From the NCBI RefSeq assembly GCF_900182785.1, contig NZ_FXTS01000001.1, positions 310,001 to 374,000 of the forward strand: a stretch of DNA of 64,000 nt, written 5' to 3'. The position numbers were made by a program, and so were the translations under genes. Within the stretch, counting starts at the first letter, position 1, and every line of letters begins with the position of its first letter. Source of the DNA: Oceanospirillum linum (GTDB taxonomy: Bacteria > Pseudomonadota > Gammaproteobacteria > Pseudomonadales > Halomonadaceae). The notes under the pieces were generated by a model. That model did no database searches. It was given only the letters and a program-made list of their open reading frames with translations, and had not been told where the DNA came from. Positions 51,368 through 59,829 of the stretch are shown here, in pieces.

Positions 51368-52604
51368 AACGCAGAGCCTCCGCAGGTTGAATTCGGGACG
51401 CCCGCCACGCAGGATACAAAGTCGACAGGAAGCTCATCACAAATGCAGAACCGGTAATGACACCCACATCACCCCAGCGCAGTTCTGACGGTAAATAACT
51501 GATGAAATAAACATTACTATCCAGAAACTGAATCCCCATAATCTGCTCTACCCAGGCAACAAAGTCGCTCACATTCAAAGCCGCCAAAACACCAAGTCCT
51601 GTGCCAATAAGCGTACCCGTCAACCCAATCACAATACCCTGCACCATAAAAATGCCCATGATGGTGGCCGGAGTTGCCCCTAAGGTTCGGAGAATCGCGA
51701 TATCCCCCTGTTTATCGGTTACCACCATCACCAGGGTAGACACGATATTGAACGCGGCAACCGCAATCACAATCATCAGCAGCAGGCCGATCATGCGTTT
51801 CTCCATCTGTATCGCCTGAAACAGGTTGCCATGGGTTCGTGTCCAGTCACTACCGCGCATATTAGACGGTAGTTCCTGCAGTTGATTCCAGACCACTTCA
51901 CGGGCTTTAAAAAGATCATCCAACTGCAGGCGCAGGCCATGAATATCTTTATCCAGTCGCATCAGGGTTTGCATATCCGCGATATGCGCCACCGCCAGAT
52001 TACTGTCCAGTTCCGCCCCGACACTGAAAAGCCCCACAACAGTGAAACGTTTCATACGGGGAAAGACACCCGCCGGTGTAATCGAGGCTTCCGGAATCAT
52101 CAGCGTCACCTTGTCACCAACACCGACACCGATGAAGCGCGCCAACAGATCCCCCATAATGATACCGAACTCACCAGGTTTCAGATCACCCAGAGAGCCT
52201 GCCACCATATGATCCTTCATGATGGAGACCTTATCCTCAAGCTCCGGCATAATGCCGTTCACTAAAGCACCGCGAACATAGCCCCTGTGGGTAAACATCC
52301 CCTGTGCCTTTACGTAGGGCACCGCAGCCTGAATGTGTTCATTCTGCTCCAGCTTTTCAGCAATCTCCGGCCAATTCTGAAAGCCGCTTTGAGAGCTGAT
52401 GGTCGCGTGGGGCACCATACCCAGAATGCGCTGACGAAGCTCCCGGTCGAAGCCATTCATCACCGACAGTACCAGAATCAGTACCGCCACCCCCAAAGTT
52501 AGGCCCAGCATTGAGGTTAAAGAGATAAAAGAGATAAAGTGATTACGCCGCTTGGCGCGTGTGTAGCGTAAACCGATAAAAAAGGGAATCTTGTCTAACA
52601 TCAT
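51360..52604 (-). CDS. lolC: Lipoprotein-releasing permease (LolC/LolE family)
   Basis: A 414-residue permease with four transmembrane segments: one at about 25-50 (FISLTSMLGLTLGVAVLILVLSVMNG), then three near residues 270-400, and a large periplasmic domain between. The end AWRASRIQPAEALRYE is typical of the family. Together with LolD it extracts lipoproteins for LolA. Only one permease lies here, so it may act with a second one encoded elsewhere, or as a LolF-like homodimer. The C/E distinction cannot be made from motifs alone. Confidence 0.92.
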   Translation of the reverse strand: MMLDKIPFFIGLRYTRAKRRNHFISFISLTSMLGLTLGVAVLILVLSVMNGFDRELRQRILGMVPHATISSQSGFQNWPEIAEKLEQNEHIQAAVPYVKAQGMFTHRGYVRGALVNGIMPELEDKVSIMKDHMVAGSLGDLKPGEFGIIMGDLLARFIGVGVGDKVTLMIPEASITPAGVFPRMKRFTVVGLFSVGAELDSNLAVAHIADMQTLMRLDKDIHGLRLQLDDLFKAREVVWNQLQELPSNMRGSDWTRTHGNLFQAIQMEKRMIGLLLMIVIAVAAFNIVSTLVMVVTDKQGDIAILRTLGATPATIMGIFMVQGIVIGLTGTLIGTGLGVLAALNVSDFVAWVEQIMGIQFLDSNVYFISYLPSELRWGDVGVITGSAFVMSFLSTLYPAWRASRIQPAEALRYE

Positions 52605-52978
52605 GTTTGACTCAGGCTATGACGCAGGCTTGTGTAGCCAACGCCCATTTCAAATGAATATCCCGTAAAAGAGATACTCTCGCTAACAGGCTGTTTTTAG
52701 TGGGCTTATCATACGCTAAACCCTAAGTGTTCTGCCAATTGTGCCATTTTTTTCCGACACTATTGCTGCTGTTTTGTTATCCGCACAAACCGATCAAAGC
52801 TCAGCCGGTAAATAGCACTGGACAAAGTGCTATTCTCTGCTAAATTCCAGCCCCAAAATGGGCCAGAATTTATGAGACATAAAGGCTCAGAACAAGTTTC
52901 GGTCTGCAACATAAAATCAGGCAGATCACCCCTGATTTATTCCTAATCTCTTCTTTAAATATGAAGGTATCGCCACTG
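52605..52978. promoter_or_regulatory. divergent region between lol operon and aguAB
   Basis: This 374-base gap contains no supported gene. It must hold the leftward lol promoter and the rightward aguAB promoter. The clearest element is a 25-bp inverted repeat at 52914-52938, 40 bases before the aguA ATG. Confidence 0.5.
52914..52938. repeat. inverted repeat upstream of aguA
   Basis: AAATCAGG (52914-52921) and CCTGATTT (52931-52938) are perfect complementary arms around a 9-base spacer. It may be an operator controlling agmatine use, or an mRNA hairpin close to the start. Confidence 0.5.
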
Positions 52979-54061
52979 ATGAGCACCACTTCAGACTCTC
53001 AAGCACCTGATCACCAAACAACATCATCCAAGTGCTACCAGTTGTTACCGGAATGGGCTCCGCAAAGCGGTGTTATGCTGACCTGGCCACACGCCAACAG
53101 TGACTGGGCTCCTTTCCTGACACAGGTTGAGCCTGTTTTTTATCAGATCGCAGAATCGATTGCCCATCGTGAAAAAGTGCTGATCACTGTGGCCAGTGAT
53201 ACGAAAAAGCGGGAAATAATCGCTCACTTTACTCAGTTAAATCTGCAGACAGAGCTGCGTGTTTTTGTTCAGGAAACCAACGATACCTGGGCGCGGGATC
53301 ACGGCCCCATTACCGTCACCAAAGATGATAAGCCACTGCTACTGGACTTTATATTTAACGGCTGGGGCAACAAGTTTGATGCCCGACTGGATACGGCCCT
53401 GAACCGCAAACTGGCAAAAGCAAGTGCTTTCAACTGTGATCTGGAACCTGTCGACCTGGTGCTGGAAGGTGGCAGTATTGAATCAGACGGCCACGGCACG
53501 CTATTAACCACTAGCGAGTGCTTACTAGCGTCAACCCGTAACCCCTCTATGGATAAAGCAGCCATCGAAGCGCTGCTATCAGAGACGTTTGGCCTAAAGC
53601 GCACCCTATGGCTCGATTACGGATATCTGGCAGGTGACGATACCGATAGCCATGTGGATACCTTGGCACGCTTCTGTGACCCGCACACTATCGCCTATGT
53701 GCAGTGTACCGATGAAAGTGACGAGCACTATCCCGCATTGAAAGCGATGGAAAATCAACTAAAAGCCTTCACGGATTATCAGGGCCAAGCTTATAAACTG
53801 GTACCGTTACCGATGGCCGAGCCTTGCTTTAGTGACGAGGGCGACCGCCTGCCCGCCACCTATGCTAATTTCCTGATTATTAATGGTGCAGTCCTGCTAC
53901 CCATTTACGGTAATGAACAACTGGATCAGCAAGCCATTGAGCAAATAAAGAGTGCTTTCCCGAACCATGAGATTATCGCCATCAACTGCCGCCCGATTGT
54001 TGAACAGTATGGCAGTCTGCACTGCCTGACAATGCAGCTACCTGAAGGAGTTCTCGTCTGA
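52979..54061 (+). CDS. aguA: Agmatine deiminase
   Basis: A 360-residue enzyme of the peptidyl-arginine-deiminase fold. Substrate motifs include WPHANSDWAPFL, ETNDTWARDHGPI, LVLEGGSIESDGHGTLLTT, the His of GDDTDSHVDTLARF, and the catalytic cysteine near the C-terminus in YGSLHCLTMQLPEG. It converts agmatine to N-carbamoylputrescine. The ATG at 52979 is chosen over 52961 because AAGGT precedes it. Its stop overlaps the start of aguB by one base, giving a coupled two-gene operon. Confidence 0.94.
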   Translation: MSTTSDSQAPDHQTTSSKCYQLLPEWAPQSGVMLTWPHANSDWAPFLTQVEPVFYQIAESIAHREKVLITVASDTKKREIIAHFTQLNLQTELRVFVQETNDTWARDHGPITVTKDDKPLLLDFIFNGWGNKFDARLDTALNRKLAKASAFNCDLEPVDLVLEGGSIESDGHGTLLTTSECLLASTRNPSMDKAAIEALLSETFGLKRTLWLDYGYLAGDDTDSHVDTLARFCDPHTIAYVQCTDESDEHYPALKAMENQLKAFTDYQGQAYKLVPLPMAEPCFSDEGDRLPATYANFLIINGAVLLPIYGNEQLDQQAIEQIKSAFPNHEIIAINCRPIVEQYGSLHCLTMQLPEGVLV

Positions 54062-54981
54062 TGCCATCATCCCCAAACAGCATATTAAAAGTAGGCTTGG
54101 TACAACAGCACGCCTTTAACGACAAAGAGAAGAGCCTGTCCATCAGTGAGCAGGGGCTGCGTCATCTGGCGGCCCAGGGCTGTGAACTGGCTATGCTGCA
54201 GGAGCTGCACGCTACCCAGTATTTTTGTCAGACTGAAGATACCGATCTATTTGACCTGGCAGAACCGATTGATGGCCCAACCAGTCAGCGCCTGTCTGCA
54301 CTGGCCTATGAGCTGAATATGGTGATTGTCGGTTCAATCTTTGAAAAACGGGCTCCGGGCCTGTACCACAACACTGCCGTTGTGTTTGAGAAGGACGGAT
54401 CACTGGCGGGCACCTATCGCAAAATGCACATTCCCGACGATCCCGGTTTCTACGAGAAATTTTACTTCACACCGGGGGATGCCACCTTTAATGATGGCCG
54501 CTCAGGTTTTAGTCCCATCGAAACTAGCGTGGGTAAACTGGGAGTTCTGGTCTGCTGGGATCAGTGGTACCCCGAAGCCGCCCGTCTGATGGCGCTGGCC
54601 GGTGCTGACATTCTGCTCTACCCCACGGCCATAGGCTGGGACCCGCGTGATGAAGCAGATGAACAAGCCCGCCAGAAAGATGCCTGGACGCTGATTCAGC
54701 GCGCCCATGCCGTCGCCAATGGCCTGCCGGTAATGGTGGCGAACCGGGTAGGCCACGAAACCGATCCAAGCGGTCAGAGTGAGGGGATTCAGTTCTGGGG
54801 CGGCAGCTTTATCGCAGGCCCTCAGGGGGAGCTGCTGCAACATGCCGGAGAAGATGCCTGCGTACTGGTGGCCACCATCGACAAACAGCGCACCGAAGAC
54901 ACCCGGCGTATCTGGCCGTATTTCCGCGACCGCCGTATCGATGCCTACGGGGATCTGACCAAACGACACCTGACGCCTTAA
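54061..54981 (+). CDS. aguB: N-carbamoylputrescine amidase
   Basis: A 306-residue nitrilase-family amidohydrolase. The Glu-Lys-Cys triad is visible in QELHATQYFC, YRKMHIPDDPGFYEKFYF and GVLVCWDQWYPEAARLMALAGADI. It hydrolyses N-carbamoylputrescine to putrescine, ammonia and carbon dioxide, completing the agmatine route begun by AguA. It is cotranscribed with aguA. The last 58 bases of the gene are repeated at 55018-55075 with four changes, all at third codon positions. Confidence 0.94.
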   Translation: MPSSPNSILKVGLVQQHAFNDKEKSLSISEQGLRHLAAQGCELAMLQELHATQYFCQTEDTDLFDLAEPIDGPTSQRLSALAYELNMVIVGSIFEKRAPGLYHNTAVVFEKDGSLAGTYRKMHIPDDPGFYEKFYFTPGDATFNDGRSGFSPIETSVGKLGVLVCWDQWYPEAARLMALAGADILLYPTAIGWDPRDEADEQARQKDAWTLIQRAHAVANGLPVMVANRVGHETDPSGQSEGIQFWGGSFIAGPQGELLQHAGEDACVLVATIDKQRTEDTRRIWPYFRDRRIDAYGDLTKRHLTP

Positions 54982-54988
54982 TCAAAAC

Positions 54989-55005
54989 GGCCAGACGATC
55001 TGGCC
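54989..55005. other. hairpin just after aguB
   Basis: GGCCAGA (54989-54995) pairs with TCTGGCC (54999-55005) around loop CGA, 8 bases after the aguB stop. The following bases (ACCCTTAAT) give no real U-tract, so termination is possible but uncertain. Confidence 0.5.
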
Positions 55006-55017
55006 ACCCTTAATCTG

Positions 55018-55075
55018 CCGCGACCGCCGTATCGATGCCTATGGAGATCTGACCAAGCGACATCTGACGCCTTAA
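55018..55075 (+). pseudogene. duplicated 3' end of aguB
   Basis: This stretch repeats the last 58 bases of aguB (54924-54981), including its stop codon, at 54 of 58 positions. The four differences (TAC/TAT, GGG/GGA, AAA/AAG, CAC/CAT) are all silent, so the encoded RDRRIDAYGDLTKRHLTP end is the same. It cannot be translated as a gene on its own. It looks like the remnant of a second, diverged aguB allele left after recombination. Confidence 0.8.
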
Positions 55076-55122
55076 CCTGAAGCTTGGGCTGCACCAACAA
55101 AAACGCCCAGATAATCCCGACT

Positions 55123-55147
55123 AGCTCCCACGCTCTGCGTGGTAGCT
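55123..55147. repeat. REP-like palindrome
   Basis: CCACGC (55128-55133) pairs with GCGTGG (55137-55142) around TCT, with outer arms AGCT/AGCT and one mismatched pair. The CCCACGCTCTGCGTGG core resembles a palindrome family that I recall as dispersed in many gammaproteobacterial genomes. It lies between the aguB remnant and the next convergent gene. Confidence 0.5.
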
Positions 55148-55191
55148 CTCAGAAAGAGTAAGATATGGGTATTAGCCAAAAAAACACCGTA

Positions 55192-55617
55192 CTACCGGAC
55201 ATTTGGAATCCTTTTTAAGGGTATACGCCCTTCCATGCTCCAGTTACGAATGATGCTAGAGCCGGCATTTCTAATCCGGTAGCGGTATTGGCCTGCCACC
55301 CTTGGGAAGAAATTGCGGTTGAGGCTCCTTACACCGCGGCTTGAACTCTTAGAAACCGGCACCCATACGCCTTTGATGCGCCGTTCGATAATATGCTCTA
55401 TAACACTGTTTGGGCTATTACCTGATAAATCTCTGAACTTGAAAGAAACCATGCCCAGACAGGAAATCTTAAACGGCCCATACACGTTATCGAAAGACCC
55501 TACAGCCACGCGAGAACCGCTGCTGGATACTTTCATATTGCCACAACTACCCGCCTCTGCCGGATAACTTATACCCAGCAAAAGAAGGATCGCTATGGAG
55601 ATAAATGATTTTCTGAT
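55192..55617 (-). CDS. Small secreted protein of unknown function
   Basis: A secreted protein of about 141 residues. A strong signal peptide (RKSFISIAILLLLGISYPAEA) is followed by a mature part with two cysteines (SCGNM and KISCLGM) that could form a disulfide, and a basic, serine-rich C-terminal half (SKSSSRGVRSLNRNFFP). I know no matching family. The start is uncertain: a near-perfect Shine-Dalgarno GGGAGGTG ends 6 bases before an ATC at 55617 that would begin exactly at the signal peptide, whereas the in-frame ATGs at 55668 and 55665 have no ribosome site. It converges with aguB. Confidence 0.6.
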   Translation of the reverse strand: MRKSFISIAILLLLGISYPAEAGSCGNMKVSSSGSRVAVGSFDNVYGPFKISCLGMVSFKFRDLSGNSPNSVIEHIIERRIKGVWVPVSKSSSRGVRSLNRNFFPRVAGQYRYRIRNAGSSIIRNWSMEGRIPLKRIPNVR

Positions 55618-55695
55618 CTGACACCTCCCGCCTAACAACAAAGATCTCACGCCACCAGTAAGCATCATAGCCAACAGAGTTATTGGACTGATCTA

Positions 55696-56580
55696 TCAAA
55701 TCATCTTGCCATCTTCGAAACCAAAATCAAACTGTTGCACCTGAAAACCGGGCAGTTCCGGGTTAAGCTTCCAGTTACCTTCCAGTCTGATATCCGGCAG
55801 CTGACCATTCTGTAGAAGAGACAACAGCGAACGACTGGTGCTGTCCCAGGAGAAGTTGAGCGGGATATCCAAAGTAGTTTCACTTTTCGCCGGCAGGCGG
55901 GTTTCGCTGTCTTTGCCGATCTGAACCGGCTTCATGCCGTTAACGATCAGTGCGGCACTCAACTGCTCTACGCTGACATCAAACATATTGGGGTTGTTGA
56001 CCGGCAGCTGCACATTAAGTTGCAGGCCGCTTAAGCTGACATCCCCCAGGCTGATTTTTGGCATTTTAATTTCCGGTAGCTTCGGCGTAGCTATGACTTT
56101 GCTCACGGAAACCGGCTTTTCCCATTTCAATCCCAGAGGTCCGTTCAAAGTCAGTAAAGTACCAAAGGTATACTCCAGTTGATCTTTTTTCATCAGCTCC
56201 GGTGCCAGTTTAACAAGACTGTCCAGGCGAACTTTAAATGGCAGACTGATATTAGCCTGCCCACTCGGTTTCAGGCTCAGGCCGTTGTTGTCGCCTGTCA
56301 CCAACGGCTGGCCCTCTACATCCAGCGTATAGTTAAAGCCATCCAGGTTCAGGGCAACCGGATTGGGGTTCAGCAGTTCGATATCCGCATCAAAATAGAT
56401 GTAATTGAAGTCCATTTTGCTCACCTGAATCTTCTGGGAGACGACTTGTGGACTCTTGATCGTATTTTCAGCTAATGTTCCCAGCTGGGCGCAGCCCGTG
56501 AACAAAACCGTAGACAACAACAGAAACAGGGCTCGGTAATAACCGGAAGGCCGGTGAACTAAAGATAAAACGAATGGCAT
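55696..56580 (-). CDS. LEA type 2 domain lipoprotein
   Basis: A 294-residue protein with a lipoprotein signal (FLLLSTVLFTGC, lipobox FTGC) followed by two LEA2/WHy-like repeats: DADIELLNPNPVALNLDGFNYTLDVEG and LQLNVQLPVNNPNMFDVSVEQLSAALIVNG. Such domains are beta-sandwiches linked to desiccation or stress in other organisms, but the bacterial role is not settled. The ATG at 56580 is chosen because GGAGA sits 7 bases upstream; an ATG 39 bases earlier lacks such a site. It follows the sthA terminator. Confidence 0.85.
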   Translation of the reverse strand: MPFVLSLVHRPSGYYRALFLLLSTVLFTGCAQLGTLAENTIKSPQVVSQKIQVSKMDFNYIYFDADIELLNPNPVALNLDGFNYTLDVEGQPLVTGDNNGLSLKPSGQANISLPFKVRLDSLVKLAPELMKKDQLEYTFGTLLTLNGPLGLKWEKPVSVSKVIATPKLPEIKMPKISLGDVSLSGLQLNVQLPVNNPNMFDVSVEQLSAALIVNGMKPVQIGKDSETRLPAKSETTLDIPLNFSWDSTSRSLLSLLQNGQLPDIRLEGNWKLNPELPGFQVQQFDFGFEDGKMI

Positions 56581-56649
56581 AAGAGATTCTCCAATAATGA
56601 CGAAGTTATAATGCCACAATCACTGGCGAATTAACGCCACTCATAAAAA

Positions 56650-56675
56650 AGCCCCTGAACCGAAATTCAGAGGCT
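56650..56675 (-). terminator. sthA terminator
   Basis: On the minus strand AGCCTCTGAA pairs with TTCAGGGGCT around a 6-base loop, followed by TTTTTT. It lies 25 bases after the sthA stop. Confidence 0.8.
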
Positions 56676-56699
56676 ACTTACAGCATATAGAGCTAACAA

Positions 56700-58094
56700 T
56701 CAGAACAGACGATTCAAGCCATTCAGTGCCGCTACCCGGTAGGCTTCCGCCATGGTTGGGTAGTTGAAGGTGTTATTGACAAAATACTTGATTGTATTGC
56801 CTTCACCCTCCTGGTTCATGATCGCCTGACCAATATGCACAATTTCAGATGCCTGGTCACCAAAACAGTGGATACCCAGCAACTCCAGAGTTTCCCGGTG
56901 GAAGAGTATCTTCAGCATACCTGCAGTTTCACTGGTAATCTGAGCACGGGCAGTATCTTTAAAGAAGGCCTGGCCCACTTCATAAGGAATTTTAGCCTCG
57001 GTCAGTTCACGCTCACTCTGGCCAACAGAACTAATCTCAGGGATGGTATAAATTCCGGTCGGAACTTCATTCACAAAGCGGAATTCGTCATCATCCAGAA
57101 TATCTGCCGCTGCTGAACGCCCCTGGTCATAGGCAGCACTGGCAAGACTCGGCCAACCGATCACATCACCTACAGCGTAAACATGCTCTACGCTGGTACG
57201 GTAGTGCTGGTCAACTTCTAACTGACCCCGCCCATTTGCTTCAAGACCAACAAGCTCTAAACCAATATCGTCAGTATTACCGGAACGACCGTTACACCAT
57301 AGGAAAGCATCGGCCCTCAGTTTCTTACCAGACTTCAGTTCCATCGTGACGCCCTGTTCATCGGCAGTCACCTTTTCATACTCTTCATTGTGACGGATCA
57401 GAACACCGGTGTTACGCAGATGGTAACTCAGGGCATCAGAGATTTCGTCATCCAGGAAGGATAGTAGACGATCACGGTTATCAATCAGGTCAACCTTAAC
57501 GCCCAGACCACTGAAGATAGACGCATATTCACAACCAATAACACCCGCTCCATAGATAATCAGACGACGTGGTGTGTGGCCCAGTGTCAGAACCGTATCA
57601 CTGCAATAGATGCGGGGATGACGGAAATTAATATCTGCCGGACGGTAAGGGCGGGAACCAGTAGCGATAACGATCTTCTGAGCGCGCAGCTCTTCGGTAC
57701 CGTTGTGGGGGTCACGTACCATGACGGTGTGAGAATCCAGAAAACGGGCCTTGCCGAAATAGACATCAATCCGGTTACGGGCATAAAAGTTTGTCCGCAA
57801 CTGAACCTGGCGCTCAATAACACGCTGAGAGCGCTCCAGAACTTTTGGGAAAGAGAACCAGCGAGGCTCACCAATATCGCGAAACATGCGGTTGGTATTA
57901 AACTGGATAATCTGCTTCACCGCATGGCGCAGCGCCTTGGAGGGAATAGTTCCTTTGTGAGTGCAATTACCACCTACAGAGCTTTGCATTTCAACCACAG
58001 CCACACGCTTACCGTGTTTTGCTGCGTTCATTGCTGCGCCTTCACCTGCAGGGCCTGTACCGATCACTACTACGTCGTAATTATATACCGCCAT
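56700..58094 (-). CDS. sthA: Soluble pyridine nucleotide transhydrogenase
   Basis: A 464-residue flavoprotein of the disulfide-reductase superfamily. FAD motif is VVVIGTGPAGEGAAM and the NAD(P) motif is IYGAGVIGCEYASIFSGLGVKV. At the usual redox-disulfide site it reads GGNCTHKGTIPSKALRH, so the second cysteine is threonine, as expected for SthA and not for lipoamide dehydrogenase. It transfers hydride between NADPH and NAD+ in the cytoplasm. The ATG at 58094 is the family start (MAVYNYDVVVIG), although the frame remains open 28 codons upstream. Confidence 0.95.
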   Translation of the reverse strand: MAVYNYDVVVIGTGPAGEGAAMNAAKHGKRVAVVEMQSSVGGNCTHKGTIPSKALRHAVKQIIQFNTNRMFRDIGEPRWFSFPKVLERSQRVIERQVQLRTNFYARNRIDVYFGKARFLDSHTVMVRDPHNGTEELRAQKIVIATGSRPYRPADINFRHPRIYCSDTVLTLGHTPRRLIIYGAGVIGCEYASIFSGLGVKVDLIDNRDRLLSFLDDEISDALSYHLRNTGVLIRHNEEYEKVTADEQGVTMELKSGKKLRADAFLWCNGRSGNTDDIGLELVGLEANGRGQLEVDQHYRTSVEHVYAVGDVIGWPSLASAAYDQGRSAAADILDDDEFRFVNEVPTGIYTIPEISSVGQSERELTEAKIPYEVGQAFFKDTARAQITSETAGMLKILFHRETLELLGIHCFGDQASEIVHIGQAIMNQEGEGNTIKYFVNNTFNYPTMAEAYRVAALNGLNRLF

Positions 58095-58376
58095 TGTCGC
58101 CGAATAACTCCCTAACCGTCGTGTTAGATCTGGCTGCACCTGAGCCTTCTGATTTTGGGCCTGAACAGACCCGAACACCCTAATGTGGACTCATGAGTTA
58201 CAGCCAGCAATTATGCTTTCGCCGCGTATCTGCAAAAACAAGCTTCATTATTATTTATAACATCACGCCAAACGCTAAACCTTAACGCTGTACAACCAAT
58301 TACATAGTTACTGCTTTCTTGCCAGGAAAAAATGCCCATTATCTGCAGAAACTGCCATTGTCGGCTGTCATGTTAT
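58095..58376. other. gap between nqrM and sthA
   Basis: No gene is supported in these 282 bases. The region carries the leftward sthA promoter and the end of the nqr transcript. I found no clear terminator or convincing promoter boxes. Confidence 0.4.
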
Positions 58377-58628
58377 TTATTTTTTTCCTTCATGCTGTGT
58401 TGCATCATACGAAAGATCTGTACGCTGAGAGACCTTACCTGCTTTTTTCTCTTGCTCAGTTTCGCAGATATCCTTGTTACCACCACAGATATCACAATCA
58501 GCAACCATTCCGATAGCGCTCATACCACCACAGGAGCCTGTAATGGGTTTACGACCAAACAGAACACCCACAGCCATACCTGTGATAAGCAGTGCGATAA
58601 CAACAAATGCCAGAATCATTGTAGTCAT
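58377..58628 (-). CDS. nqrM: Na+-NQR maturation factor NqrM
   Basis: An 83-residue protein with one N-terminal transmembrane helix (MILAFVVIALLITGMAVGVLFG) and four cysteines in GSCGGMSAIGMVADCDICGG and later ICETE. This is the NqrM (DUF539) family, proposed to deliver iron to the Cys4 site between NqrD and NqrE during assembly of the sodium pump. It follows apbE by 64 bases at the end of the nqr cluster, its normal place. Confidence 0.94.
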   Translation of the reverse strand: MTTMILAFVVIALLITGMAVGVLFGRKPITGSCGGMSAIGMVADCDICGGNKDICETEQEKKAGKVSQRTDLSYDATQHEGKK

Positions 58629-58692
58629 TTAAGATTACCTCAGATTATTCATCAAAACGCTTTGTAATAATAAAAAAGACGGAAAATACGAC

Positions 58693-59826
58693 TCAGTAAT
58701 TCTGATTCGTCAAAGCGGTAAATTGTTCCGTCTGGATCACATCAAAACCTTCTTCAGCCTTGACCAGCATATAAACTGCAAGCTTTTGCTGTCGGGCAAA
58801 TTTAAGCCCTTTTTCAGGCCCCATAACCATCAACGTAGTCGCAAGGGCATCAGCGGTTGCACAGGAAGCATGTAAAACAGTTACTGAAGCCAGTTTGTGC
58901 GTAATAGGCAAGCCCGTCAGTGGGTTAATCGTATGAGAATAACGCTGACCATCTGCTTCAAAATAATTCCGGTATCCACCGGAGGTTGCCACAGCGACAT
59001 CCGTCACAGCCAGAACCTGCTGCGCAACCTGACCCTGAGTGTCAGGCTTCTCGATGGCTATCCGCCAGGAAGAACCATCCGGCTTACGCCCTTTAAGCTG
59101 AAGCTCACCACCCACTTCAACCAGATAGTTTTGATAACCCTGTTTCTGCAAATAACGGGCAACCTGATCAACAGCATACCCTTTTGCGATGGCTGAAAGG
59201 TCGAGGTAGATCGCTTTATTTTTTCGAATAGCCGGGGCTTTACCCTCAATACCTTTCACCTGAACCGAGTGGTAGCCTACCCGTTCAAAAGCAAGGGCCA
59301 GCTCAGCTTCACTGGGTACCTGATCAGGTTTAAGATCCGGGCCAAAACCCCAAAGGTTAACCAAAGGCCCTATAGTAGGGTCAAATGCCCCACCACTTTC
59401 TTCTGCGATCAGTAGCGCTTCGTTAACAACAGCAGCGGTATCCATCGAAACCGGAAACCACTCACCAGCTTCCATCTGATTAAACCGGGACAGTTCAGAA
59501 GACGATTTATACGTCGACATTTTAAGATCAATATCGACAAGGGAATCTTTAATACCCTGGGCCAGCAATTGCCGCTCGGCTTCACCAAGGCTGAGGCCTT
59601 CACTTTCGACCACAGAAACATGATATTGCGTGCCCATAATCGGGCCGGAAAATTTAATAACAACCGGATCACTATCGCAACCAGCAAGAAGGGCCAGCCC
59701 TATTAAGGCCAGCCCCACTTTCAGAGCCTGCCCCAGACGGGACAGGCTGCCAGTGATCAGTTTTCCAATCTGTCGCCATCCTGTTCGGATATAAACAGTA
59801 GGCGACAACCTGAGATCACTGCACAT
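58693..59826 (-). CDS. apbE: FAD:protein FMN transferase ApbE
   Basis: A 377-residue periplasmic enzyme with a lipoprotein signal (GLALIGLALLAGC, Cys near residue 50). It has the ApbE signatures SGPIMGTQYHVSV, DLSAIAKGYAVDQVARYLQKQG, the GGEL strand and YSHTINPLTG. It attaches FMN covalently to threonines of NqrB and NqrC, whose acceptor sequences are visible in this window. The long n-region before the lipobox suggests the true start may be downstream; ATG at 59826 lies 3 bases after the nqrF stop. Confidence 0.93.
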   Translation of the reverse strand: MCSDLRLSPTVYIRTGWRQIGKLITGSLSRLGQALKVGLALIGLALLAGCDSDPVVIKFSGPIMGTQYHVSVVESEGLSLGEAERQLLAQGIKDSLVDIDLKMSTYKSSSELSRFNQMEAGEWFPVSMDTAAVVNEALLIAEESGGAFDPTIGPLVNLWGFGPDLKPDQVPSEAELALAFERVGYHSVQVKGIEGKAPAIRKNKAIYLDLSAIAKGYAVDQVARYLQKQGYQNYLVEVGGELQLKGRKPDGSSWRIAIEKPDTQGQVAQQVLAVTDVAVATSGGYRNYFEADGQRYSHTINPLTGLPITHKLASVTVLHASCATADALATTLMVMGPEKGLKFARQQKLAVYMLVKAEEGFDVIQTEQFTALTNQNY

Positions 59827-59829
59827 GAC

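Noticed and set aside
57576..58115. 179-codon plus-strand frame antisense to sthA
   Set aside because: It lies wholly opposite a clearly conserved gene and has no independent evidence.
58319..58667. Plus-strand frames opposite nqrM
   Set aside because: NqrM on the minus strand is convincing and the opposing translations are unlike any protein.
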